Part shown: piece after piece, positions 1 through 6,412 of the stretch
Position numbering within the stretch: the stretch's first letter is position 1
How the letters are laid out: the number at the start of each line of letters is the position of its first letter
NCBI GenBank assembly: GCA_036258055.1
Contig: DATAEK010000385.1
Location: 1 to 7,384 of the forward strand
Length of the DNA stretch: 7,384 nucleotides
Origin: DATAEK01 sp036258055
GTDB lineage: Bacteria > Acidobacteriota > Vicinamibacteria > Vicinamibacterales > 2-12-FULL-66-21
Reading direction: 5' to 3'
Translations under genes and position numbers: made by a program
Notes under the pieces: generated by a model
Databases searched by the model: none
Told to the model about the DNA's origin: nothing
Seen by the model: only the letters and a program-made list of their open reading frames with translations

Positions 1-882
1 CTGCTCGAGTGCGTCCCGGATCTCCGGCAACGCACGACGGTAATCGTCGGCGGCGAGGCTCGTGCGATCGAGCGCGTCGCGCACGGACTGGGTCGAGCGA
101 GGCATGTCGGCGTCGCGGATGGCGCTGCGCGTCTCTTCCGCAAGCTTGGCCAGTGTGCCCTCAGTGCCCATCATGCGGTTGATGTCAGTCGCGATTTGCG
201 TCACCTGCGTGGACGTGGCCGTGAAGAACGTCCGGGAATCGGCGCTCAGTTTAGGCAGCTCGCTTTCCCGGATGATGCGTTCGACGTTGGTGAAGAAGCG
301 GTCGCTCCGGTCGAGGCTATCGGGTATTCTCGCCACGATGTCCCGGAGTGTCTCCAGCGTCATTTCGGCGCGCTCGAGAACGGCGGGGAGACGGTCCTGG
401 ACCACCGCCATCGGCGACGGCATCGACGCTACATAGGGCCGATCCGGCTTGAAATCGAGTGGAACGGGCGGGGGCGGGTTGAGGGGCACATCGAGCAACA
501 GGTATGCGTCTCCCGTAACCGGGTTCGCGACGACACGCGCTCGCAGGTCTGGAAACACCGCAAGGTCTGCCAGTTTCTGGAGGCGCTGCACATTGGCGCC
601 AATGGTGGCCAGCCGGTCCTGGTACACCTCGAAGTCGATCTCGATCGTGTTGCCGCCTGGATCGACTCGAAGGTCCGACACGCGGCCCACCGGAACCCCG
701 CGAAACCGGACTGGACTGGAGATGTCCAGTCCGCTGACGTTCTCGGTGACGTAGGTGACCAGCCCGATCACCGCACGGCTCCTCATTCGATCGAGGAAAA
801 ACAGCCCCGTCGCGAGGACGAGGGCGACGCCGAGGACGACAAAGACACCCAGCCGCACGTAACTCTTATCTGCGGCCATCAT
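1..882 (-). CDS. MCE (MlaD-type) lipid-transport substrate-binding protein, 3' end cut by window
   Basis: This is the membrane-anchored MCE subunit of a lipid ABC transporter. It binds hydrophobic substrate in the periplasm and hands it to or from the permease. Translation of the minus strand gives 294 residues before the window edge. There is a short cytoplasmic start, one membrane segment at about residues 11-30, then the MCE domain at about 38-133. Its usual hallmark is visible at 51-68 (GLDISSPVRFRGVPVGRV), and it closes with YLLLDVP at 127-133. A proline-rich turn (PPPPVP) and a PYVASMPS segment follow, then a long helical tail typical of the family. ATG at 882 overlaps the upstream ATPase stop as ATGA. 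A second ATG at 879 sits 7 nt from the GGAG at 890-887 and is an equally good start. It is the last gene seen of a permease-ATPase-MCE operon. Family assignment is firm; the substrate is not known from sequence. Confidence 0.9.
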   Translation of the reverse strand, partial: MMAADKSYVRLGVFVVLGVALVLATGLFFLDRMRSRAVIGLVTYVTENVSGLDISSPVRFRGVPVGRVSDLRVDPGGNTIEIDFEVYQDRLATIGANVQRLQKLADLAVFPDLRARVVANPVTGDAYLLLDVPLNPPPPVPLDFKPDRPYVASMPSPMAVVQDRLPAVLERAEMTLETLRDIVARIPDSLDRSDRFFTNVERIIRESELPKLSADSRTFFTATSTQVTQIATDINRMMGTEGTLAKLAEETRSAIRDADMPRSTQSVRDALDRTSLAADDYRRALPEIRDALEQ

Positions 883-1646
883 CGGACTCCGTGACTCGCG
901 GCCGCTGCCGGTGACGACCGCGTGAAGAAGCCATGCACGAACGGGATGTTCGACTGGTCGCGCAGCGTGCGCGGATCGCCGCGGGCGACGATTCCCTTCG
1001 CCGCCTTGTCAAGAACGATACAGGTGTCGGCCACGAGGAAGATGCTCGGCAGCTCGTGTGTGACGACGACGATCGTAATACCGAGATCTCGGCTCAGCGT
1101 GAGGATCAGCTGATCCAGCTCGTAGGCGGTGATCGGGTCGAGCCCGGCGGACGGCTCGTCGAAGAACAGGAGATCAGGTTCGAGCATCATCGCTCGCGCG
1201 ATCCCGGCGCGCTTCTTCATGCCGCCCGAGATCTCCCCGGGCAGATGCCCTGCAAACGGCCCCAATCCGACGAGGTCCAGCTTCGCCTCGACCAGCTCCC
1301 GCATGAGGCTGCCTCGAATCGACGTCCACGTCGTCAGTGGCAGCGCGAGATTCTCTTCGAGCGACATCGAGCCGAAGAGCGCGCCCGACTGAAAGAGCAC
1401 GCCGAAACGGGGAACGCCTTCGTAGCGATGCGGCACTCCGATGCCGTCGATGTCGATGGAGCCCGCCAGCGGCCGCTCGAGACCGATCAGGTGTCGCAGC
1501 AACGTGCTCTTGCCGCTGCCCGATCCGCCGAGGATCGTGAAGGTCGTGCCGCGCTCGACGTCAAAGGTGACGTGCTCCATCAGCACCCGCGTTCCCCATC
1601 CGATGCGGAGGTCCTCGACGACGATGTGCGGCCGCGACTGTGCCAT
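879..1646 (-). CDS. MlaF-type ABC transporter ATP-binding protein
   Basis: This cytoplasmic ATPase (255 residues) powers the MCE lipid transporter, pairing with the permease encoded just upstream. All nucleotide-binding motifs are present: Walker A GGSGSGKST at residues 40-48, Q-loop glutamine 86 in VLFQSG, ABC signature ISGGMKKR at 139-146, Walker B LLFFDE at 159-164, D-loop SAGLDP at 166-171, and H-loop histidine 197. The SGGMKKR form of the signature is characteristic of MlaF-like importers/exporters rather than the common LSGGQ(Q)QR. Length is normal for the family. The reading frame is open for 122 more codons upstream, but those overlap the permease gene and have no ABC homology, so ATG 1646 (reading MAQSRPHIVV) is chosen. 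It lies 2 nt after the permease stop. No clear Shine-Dalgarno precedes it, which suggests translational coupling to the permease. Confidence 0.95.
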   Translation of the reverse strand: MAQSRPHIVVEDLRIGWGTRVLMEHVTFDVERGTTFTILGGSGSGKSTLLRHLIGLERPLAGSIDIDGIGVPHRYEGVPRFGVLFQSGALFGSMSLEENLALPLTTWTSIRGSLMRELVEAKLDLVGLGPFAGHLPGEISGGMKKRAGIARAMMLEPDLLFFDEPSAGLDPITAYELDQLILTLSRDLGITIVVVTHELPSIFLVADTCIVLDKAAKGIVARGDPRTLRDQSNIPFVHGFFTRSSPAAAASHGVR

Positions 1647-1648
1647 GA

Positions 1649-2773
1649 TCACAGGCCTATGAGAGCGAACAGCAGGGTGAACAGCGCGCTGATCACGATG
1701 ACGCTGAAGATCGATAGGACGACTGCGGTCGTCGTTCGCGCACCGACTGCAGCCGCACCGCCCTGGGTGGCGAGCCCCTGACCACACGCAATCAGACCGA
1801 TCGCCAGCGCCAGGAACGGGGTCTTGACAAGTCCCGCCAGGAGGCCCGTCGCGGTGATGGCGTCCGCCGTCGCCATCACGTAGCCCCGCGTCGACATGTC
1901 CGTGAGGCTGATCGTCGCGACCATGCCCCCGAGGAGCGCCAGCAGGTCGCCGACCCAGGTGAGCACCGGAAGCGCGAGGACGAGCGCCACGCACCGTGGC
2001 ACGACCAGCCATCGCACCGGATCGAATCCCATGGCGCGCAGCGCATCGATTTCCTCGGAGACCTTCATCGTCGCAATCTCCGATGCGAGGCCCGCGCCCG
2101 ATCTCCCGGCTATGACGATCGCGGTGACCAGAGGACCCAGCTCGCGGAAGTGGGCAACGACAACGAGTTCCGGCACATAGACCGTGGCGCCGAAACGACC
2201 GAGCTGCGACACGCCGAGAAAACCGATGATGAGGCCGACGAGGAGGTTCGCGCCGCTCGCCACCGGCAGTCCGTCTGCGCCGACCTGCTGCACGAGATGA
2301 GGCAGCGCGCGCCAGTTCACCGTGTGTGATGCCGTCAGCGCCTGTCCCGCGGCCACCGCGTTGTGACCGACGAAGTCCAGCGCACTCGCCAGGGTGCGGG
2401 GCAATTGAGCGGCAATCGACCCGAGACGCGCCAGGATCGGATACGGACGCGACACGACCGGCGGCGTGACCGTTCGGCGCTGGCGATAGAGTGCGATCAG
2501 TCGCGCGGCCTTCGGGTTGTGTTCGTCGAGGACCTGCGTGGTGGAACCCTTTGCCTCCACGCGATCGACGAGCCGGGCGAGTTGGACGGCGCCTGCTCCG
2601 TCGATGTCGTCCACACCCGCGAGATCAAGTTCGACAGCGCGGCAGCCGGCGAGCGACGCCTCGATGTTCGCGATCTCCTGCGCGGTAGTCACGGCGTGAG
2701 GGAGATCGAACGGACCGGCGAGGATCAGACGGGCGCTGTCGCCTTCGCGATCGGCGTGAACCACAACCTCCAT
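1649..2773 (-). CDS. MlaE-type lipid ABC transporter permease with fused N-terminal STAS domain
   Basis: This is the integral inner-membrane permease of the MCE lipid transporter, 374 residues. Residues 3-95 form a STAS (MlaB-like) domain, with the core segment ELDLAGVDDIDGAG at 48-61. Residues 125-374 are the MlaE permease, with several hydrophobic spans (about 176-190, 212-223, 262-290, 311-335, 348-373). The family signature is clear: ELGPLVTAIVIAGRSGAG at 211-228, then EEIDALRAMGFDP at 240-252 and VVPR at 257-260. In Escherichia coli MlaB is a separate STAS protein; here it is part of the permease, so the operon needs no separate copy. ATG 2773 is chosen because a GGAGG lies 9 nt upstream and the STAS fold starts directly after it. 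An upstream in-frame start (2857) would add 28 residues of no recognisable domain. The serine normally found in the STAS DSxG loop is glycine here (D58-G59-A60-G61). Confidence 0.93.
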   Translation of the reverse strand: MEVVVHADREGDSARLILAGPFDLPHAVTTAQEIANIEASLAGCRAVELDLAGVDDIDGAGAVQLARLVDRVEAKGSTTQVLDEHNPKAARLIALYRQRRTVTPPVVSRPYPILARLGSIAAQLPRTLASALDFVGHNAVAAGQALTASHTVNWRALPHLVQQVGADGLPVASGANLLVGLIIGFLGVSQLGRFGATVYVPELVVVAHFRELGPLVTAIVIAGRSGAGLASEIATMKVSEEIDALRAMGFDPVRWLVVPRCVALVLALPVLTWVGDLLALLGGMVATISLTDMSTRGYVMATADAITATGLLAGLVKTPFLALAIGLIACGQGLATQGGAAAVGARTTTAVVLSIFSVIVISALFTLLFALIGL

Positions 2774-2782
2774 CGCCTGGAT

Positions 2783-2787
2783 CCTCC
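2783..2787 (-). promoter_or_regulatory. Shine-Dalgarno of the STAS-MlaE permease gene
   Basis: On the minus strand the sequence reads GGAGG nine bases before ATG 2773. It is the only strong ribosome binding site near the plausible starts and decides in favour of the 374-residue product over the longer open frame. Confidence 0.65.
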
Positions 2788-3192
2788 GGGGTTCAGGGGC
2801 CTCGCGCCTGGAGCATGTCTGGTACACAGCATTGTGCCGTGCGGAGCGTCGCGACACAGACGCAACCGCCGTGCCAGGGACCTCAGGCTTGGGTTCGAGG
2901 AGATTCGTCGAAGATTTCCAACCGGGTTTCCAGACGCTGCCGCGGCGTAAGGCCCGTACGCGGCGGGGTGGCTTGCGTCAATGCGCCCAGTTGCCCTCAC
3001 CTCGCGACCAGTCGGCGCACGGCATTTCGGGGGCACTCCGACCGAGCGGAGGCTTCAGCACGACGATCCGGTTCGGAGGAGGCTGATGGCTGTCATTCTC
3101 GCCGGTGCGGCCCATCCGATAACGGCCCAGGAGCCGGGGGGAAGACTGGCCTGACGGCCGACGGTATTCCGGACGGCCTCCGTCTTATGGGG

Positions 3193-3198
3193 TAAAAT
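3193..3198 (+). promoter_or_regulatory. Possible -10 element (TAAAAT) in the divergent intergenic region
   Basis: TAAAAT lies in the context TATGGGGTAAAATGCG within GC-rich DNA. It is one mismatch from the TATAAT consensus. No convincing -35 box is seen at 16-18 bases upstream; TTCCGG at 3167-3172 is 20 bases away. If used, it would give a leader of roughly 240 nt before the start at 3442. This is a weak call based on one hexamer. Confidence 0.22.
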
Positions 3199-3431
3199 GC
3201 GCGACGTTCGCTCGCAAATCATCAATGAATCGCCAACTCTGCTTTCTCCGGACACGGCATGCACCCTGCAGTGGCGCGGGCGGCCGCCGAGCTGATCGGG
3301 ACATCTGCATGGACCGCTCGATCGGCGAAGGGCTTCGGTAACTTACTGATCGGTGAAGCACTACGTCACCGGCTCCCCTGCTCACCGAGAGCACGGGTTC
3401 GGCCGAAAGGAACGCGCATGAACGCGCGACT

Positions 3432-3438
3432 AGGAGGG
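3432..3438 (+). promoter_or_regulatory. Shine-Dalgarno of the small exported-protein gene
   Basis: AGGAGGG ends 3 bases before ATG 3442. It selects this start over the in-frame ATG at 3418, which would add eight residues (MNARLGGH) in front of the signal peptide. Confidence 0.65.
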
Positions 3439-3441
3439 CAC

Positions 3442-3993
3442 ATGAAACGGCTACTCGTAGGAATCATTGCAGCGGCAGTTGTGATGTCAATGGCGCGCAC
3501 GGCCATGGCCCAGGCCAAGACCATCAGGTCGGAGATGAGAACGGAGACGGGCATCGTCGATTCGATCGACGCCGCGACCCGCGTGATCACGCTCAAGAAA
3601 GCGGACGGCACCGCCGTGGCGGTCGTCGCCGGGCCGGACATCGCGCGGTTCGCGGAGGTCAAGGTTGGCGACAAGGTTACCGCTCGGTTTTACGAGAACG
3701 TCGTCATCCGGCTGAAGCGGCCCGGCGAGTCGGACGTGGTTAGCCAGGCGAAGGGCACGACTGGTGCCGAACAGGTCTTGCCTGGTGGCACCAAAGCCAA
3801 GCAAACGACGATCACGGCCACGATCTCCGCCATCGACATGGCCGTCCCGTCGATCACCTTCACCGGGCCGAGCGGCTTGAAGTACACGTCCAAGGTGCAG
3901 GACACGGAGGCTCTTGCCAAGGTGAAAGTCGGCGACAAGGTCGACATCGTCTGGACAGAAGCGATGCTGGTGTCGCTCGAGCGGGAGCAGTAA
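3442..3993 (+). CDS. Small exported protein with two beta-rich repeat units, unknown function
   Basis: The product has 183 residues. It starts with a Sec signal peptide: MKRLLVG, a hydrophobic core, and a probable cleavage after AMA at residue 23. The mature part holds two related units. Unit 1 (about residues 34-96) reads GIVDSIDAATRVITL, then GPDIARFAEVKVGDKVTARF. Unit 2 (about 120-181) reads ATISAIDMAVPSITFTGPSG, then ALAKVKVGDKVDIVWTEAM. Each unit has the pattern V-x-x-I-D, I-T-(L/F), then (E/K)VKVGDKV, suggesting two small beta-barrels. Similar exported hypothetical proteins are common in environmental Gram-negative bacteria; I know of no assigned function. It has no cysteines, no lipobox and no metal-binding histidine cluster, so a CusF-like copper role is not supported. 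It stands alone between the divergent MCE operon and a GC-rich hairpin. The start is set by the AGGAGGG just upstream. Confidence 0.8.
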   Translation: MKRLLVGIIAAAVVMSMARTAMAQAKTIRSEMRTETGIVDSIDAATRVITLKKADGTAVAVVAGPDIARFAEVKVGDKVTARFYENVVIRLKRPGESDVVSQAKGTTGAEQVLPGGTKAKQTTITATISAIDMAVPSITFTGPSGLKYTSKVQDTEALAKVKVGDKVDIVWTEAMLVSLEREQ

Positions 3994-4007
3994 GGGCTTC
4001 GTTGCCG

Positions 4008-4035
4008 CCGGGGCGATCCGCAGTGATCGCCCCGG
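4008..4035 (+). terminator. GC-rich hairpin after the small exported-protein gene, probable terminator
   Basis: CCGGGGCGATC at 4008-4018 pairs perfectly with GATCGCCCCGG at 4025-4035, giving an 11-bp stem and a 6-base loop. It begins 14 nt after the stop codon at 3993. No run of T follows (TCCGTCGTTGATT), so it is not a textbook intrinsic terminator. It could instead stabilise the transcript 3' end. Confidence 0.55.
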
Positions 4036-4061
4036 TCCGTCGTTGATTCCCGACTTCCGTA

Positions 4062-4397
4062 ACGGCGGGGCTCGTGTGCGAAGTCGTTATGACGTTCATG
4101 TTCCTCGTCGTCATTCTCGGCACCACACACAAACGCGCTCCAGAAGATTTCGCAGGCCTCGCAATCGGCCTCGCCCTCACCTTGATCCACCTGATCAGCA
4201 TCCCGGTGACGAATACCTCGGTCAATCCGGCACGCAGTACTGCGACTGCGGTGTTCGTCGGAGGCTGGGCACTTCAGCAGCTCTGGCTGTTCTGGCTGGC
4301 TCCGGTGATCGGCGCCGCAATCGCGGGCTTCGCGTACAAGGCGGTTCTCGAAGGCCCAGTCGGGGAAGCTCAGGTGACCGGCCGCAGCGGTTCCTGA
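4062..4397 (+). pseudogene. AqpZ-like aquaporin, C-terminal half only
   Basis: The plus-strand frame reads AGLVCEVVMTFMFLVVILGT and continues through IGLALTLIHLISIPVTNTSV, NPARS, and GGWALQQLWLFWLAPVIGAA. This is unmistakably the second half of a bacterial aquaporin of the AqpZ type. It has the second NPA box with its selectivity-filter arginine and the last two to three membrane spans. The first half, including the first NPA box and spans 1-3, is absent: an in-frame TGA lies at 4044, and upstream sequence is the hairpin and the end of the previous gene. A GTG at 4074 could nominally start a 107-residue product, but it has no Shine-Dalgarno and half a channel cannot form a pore. About 120 N-terminal residues are missing compared with the usual length near 230. 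Most likely a truncated remnant after deletion or recombination. Confidence 0.85.
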
Positions 4398-4420
4398 CTG
4401 GTTTCTAATGCCGGTGGCGA

Positions 4421-4433
4421 GGCGCTGAGCGCC
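4421..4433 (+). other. Short GC hairpin downstream of the aquaporin remnant
   Basis: GGCGC-TGA-GCGCC can fold into a 5-bp stem with a 3-base loop. A TTTTT run follows at 4445-4449, but 11 bases separate it from the stem, so terminator function for the plus-strand remnant is uncertain. Confidence 0.25.
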
Positions 4434-4457
4434 GTTGCGGTTGCTTTTTATGTTGAA

Positions 4458-4496
4458 ATCTGGTTGGCTCCGGTGATCGGGTGCTGCATCGCCGGC
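4458..4496 (+). pseudogene. Second scrap of an aquaporin C-terminal segment
   Basis: These 13 codons read IWLAPVIGCCIAG, matching FWLAPVIGAAIAG in the aquaporin remnant upstream. At DNA level, TCTGGYTGGCTCCGGTGATC is nearly identical between about 4292-4312 and 4460-4480, with the two copies 168 bases apart. The match then fades to about 11 of 18 bases. Nothing aquaporin-like precedes it, and it abuts the stop codon of the minus-strand gene at 4499. It is either a local duplication of the first remnant or the last trace of a second aquaporin gene. Confidence 0.55.
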
Positions 4497-4498
4497 CG

Positions 4499-6367
4499 CT
4501 ACGGCACCTCGACGTCGTACGACGTGACTCGCCAGGTGCCGTCTTCCTTCCGCCACAGCAGACGCAGGACGGGCGCGTCGCCGCCCTGGGTGCGAAAGCG
4601 GAGGGTCATGCCGAAGGCTTCTCCGTATTCGAGCGGCAAGGGATCGGGCGGCACTGCATCACGGGCCCGAGCCTCGCACTCGACGGCGTCGCCAAGGGCA
4701 GCAGGAAAGCTGGTGAGGCTGAAGGTGCGCGAGTACGGTTGGTCCATCACACGAATCGCCGGGTGGAGCGGCTCCGCAGCTTCGACGATTTCCCCCAGAT
4801 TGCGCGACGTGCCAACCCACTGGCCGATGCGTTCGAGACTGGCGCGGATCTTCCGGCCGGCATCGTCGGGGGATGTTGACGCCGGTGCGTCAGGACCTCG
4901 CACCAGGTCGTAACACGCGTAGCTCTTCGTCGAAAGGTATCGAAACGCCGCATCGTAGTTCTTGCGAATCAGCCAGGCTTCCACGAAATCCTTCGCCGCC
5001 TGAACGAGGGAGAGGTCAGCCTTGATTCGCTCGACCTTGAGCTCCGGCGTCGCCGGAGCAGCCGGCGTCTTATCGGGCTCCGGCTCTGTCTGCCAGGACA
5101 CGATCTTCCAATATCCGTCCTCCTTGGCCCACAGTAACGCGATCGAGGTGTTCTTCCCTGGCCCGGCGATGCGGAACGTCGCACCAAAGTGTTGCCCGTA
5201 CGCGTTCGGCCGCTTCGTCGCGCCCGGGATGAGCCGGCTCTCGCAGTCGAACCTGGCCGCGATGTTGTCGGGCACGTCGTAGATGATGAACTGGGCTTGA
5301 TGAGGGTGCGCCACCGCTTTGAGCCCTGGGATCGTCAGCGGGACGCCAGTCGTCAGGCCCTCGAGCGAGTCGTGGCTGCCGAGAGCCTCGCGAGCAGCCT
5401 TCAGATTGACCAGGATCTGAAACGGCGCCAGGCCGCGGTCGAAGGCAGCTGGATCGGGCGCATCCTGCGCCAGACACGCGTAGGACCGTTCCGAAACGTA
5501 GCCCATCGCCGCCACCACGTCGCCTTCAACCAGCCACGCCCGGAGGAAATCGGGCACCATCACCTTGATATCCTTCTTGCCCGCCCGCGGGATCTTCGGC
5601 AGAACGAATGCAGAGGTCGTATCCACGGCGTCAGGGGCCCGCTCCTGGCGGACACCGAAAAAGCTTCGCCACCAGTTCTGAAACCCTGTCCACTGCGCGG
5701 CGTGCCGCTCGGCGTTATTGCCGGCGCGGACGTCCGAGTTCGCCGCGCTCAGGTGTCCGTTGAACAACGCGACGGGAAAGCTCGACGCTCGATAGTCGAC
5801 GTCAACATCTGCCCGACGACCGTCCAGCGCGATTGAGACTTGAATCGATGGCGAGCCACTCCGCTCGCGGTAGTTGAGGGGATAGCCCTTGTGGTAGATG
5901 GAGTTGTCGATGCCGCGCTTGAATTCCCGCGAGCGCTCCAGCATCTCGCGCGCGTTCGGTGCCAACCGCACGTACATCCGAAACTGGCGATCGCTTGACG
6001 TTCCCGCGACTTCGCCCTTGACCGTGTCAACGCGCTCGATCAGCGCCAGACCGTCCCCAAATTTCTGCCCCGACGCGTCGGTCAGCGGAGTCGTCATCAG
6101 CGCATGCGTCACCGCGTCGAACGTCGTCTTGGTCGAGAGGTTGAGGATGTCGTCATAGAACGAACGAGCATCGATGGTCTGACCGGTGACCTTGATGAAT
6201 CGCGCCACCCAGTCCTCGACGAGCCGCTGACGGCGTTCGCCGAGTCCCGAGTAGGCCCCGCCCAGCGCTGGTGCGGGCTGCTGGGCCATGACGATCGGTA
6301 TGGCCAGCAGACTGAGAAGCGCGCTCCCTACGATCCCATATGTTCGCCGGAACTGGAACAGCGACAT
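4499..6367 (-). CDS. Exported protein of unknown function with a tandem duplicated cysteine-paired domain
   Basis: The product has 622 residues. A signal peptide covers residues 1-28 (RR, hydrophobic core, cleavage after VMA). An N-terminal region at about 40-215 matches no family I recognise. The rest holds two related copies, at 272-428 and 459-620. Shared landmarks are DFLRAWL / DFVEAWL, SYAC (295-298 / 482-485), a CE pair (375-376 / 564-565), FGATFR / FGMTLR, and LLWAKEDGYWKIVSW / LLWRKEDGTWRVTSY. A proline-rich linker (about 427-443) joins them. The only four cysteines are two per copy, 77 and 79 residues apart, which suggests one disulfide per copy in the periplasm. Short alpha/beta units ending in a KEDGxW strand resemble NTF2-like folds, but this is an inference. 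ATG 6367 has GAGG 9 nt upstream; an in-frame TTG at 6382 is less likely. It follows the porin gene by 45 nt, so the two are probably cotranscribed. Confidence 0.82.
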   Translation of the reverse strand: MSLFQFRRTYGIVGSALLSLLAIPIVMAQQPAPALGGAYSGLGERRQRLVEDWVARFIKVTGQTIDARSFYDDILNLSTKTTFDAVTHALMTTPLTDASGQKFGDGLALIERVDTVKGEVAGTSSDRQFRMYVRLAPNAREMLERSREFKRGIDNSIYHKGYPLNYRERSGSPSIQVSIALDGRRADVDVDYRASSFPVALFNGHLSAANSDVRAGNNAERHAAQWTGFQNWWRSFFGVRQERAPDAVDTTSAFVLPKIPRAGKKDIKVMVPDFLRAWLVEGDVVAAMGYVSERSYACLAQDAPDPAAFDRGLAPFQILVNLKAAREALGSHDSLEGLTTGVPLTIPGLKAVAHPHQAQFIIYDVPDNIAARFDCESRLIPGATKRPNAYGQHFGATFRIAGPGKNTSIALLWAKEDGYWKIVSWQTEPEPDKTPAAPATPELKVERIKADLSLVQAAKDFVEAWLIRKNYDAAFRYLSTKSYACYDLVRGPDAPASTSPDDAGRKIRASLERIGQWVGTSRNLGEIVEAAEPLHPAIRVMDQPYSRTFSLTSFPAALGDAVECEARARDAVPPDPLPLEYGEAFGMTLRFRTQGGDAPVLRLLWRKEDGTWRVTSYDVEVP

Positions 6368-6376
6368 CGTGGAATT

Positions 6377-6380
6377 CCTC
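6377..6380 (-). promoter_or_regulatory. Shine-Dalgarno of the duplicated exported-protein gene
   Basis: The minus strand reads GAGGAATTCCACG directly before ATG 6367. The GAGG lies within the codons that a TTG start at 6382 would translate, favouring ATG 6367 as the true start. Confidence 0.55.
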
Positions 6381-6412
6381 AATGCGCTCGATGGAATGGG
6401 GATGCTCGTTGA

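Larger units (their letters stand above)
2774..3441. other. Divergent intergenic region, no convincing gene
   Basis: These 668 bases separate the minus-strand MCE operon from the plus-strand small exported-protein gene, so promoters for both should lie here. Reading all frames shows only arginine- and proline-rich chance reading frames with no recognisable domain. Two items stand out. A TAAAAT -10-like hexamer is at 3193-3198 in an otherwise GC-rich stretch. A 22-codon plus-strand frame at 3086-3154 has a purine-rich GGAGGAGG only 3 nt before its ATG. GATCGG occurs three times between 3294 and 3353 at 26- and 28-base steps. I see no tRNA, no terminator with a T-run and no insertion-sequence ends. 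Confidence 0.6.

Noticed and set aside
62..894. Plus-strand reading frames of 124, 232 and 101 codons opposite the left-edge gene
   Set aside because: They are antisense to a clear MCE-domain protein, rich in arginine, and show no recognisable domain.
933..1781. A 282-codon plus-strand frame opposite the ATPase
   Set aside because: The minus strand here carries every ABC ATPase motif; the plus frame is low-complexity and charged, a normal antisense shadow in GC-rich DNA.
1647..2012. Upstream extension of the ATPase frame by 122 codons
   Set aside because: It overlaps the conserved MlaE permease in another frame and has no ABC homology; ATG 1646 matches the normal family start.
2725..3394. 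Several frames of 60-126 codons in the divergent intergenic region
   Set aside because: Arginine- and proline-rich composition, no domain, no plausible ribosome binding sites, and mutually overlapping on both strands.
3442..3993. CusF-like copper-binding or DUF5666-type identity for the small exported protein
   Set aside because: The beta-rich pattern is suggestive, but the methionine, histidine and tryptophan ligands of CusF are not visible, so no metal role is claimed.
3690..4556. A 288-codon minus-strand frame across the small exported gene and the aquaporin remnant
   Set aside because: It runs antisense to two recognisable coding sequences and consists of low-complexity polar residues.
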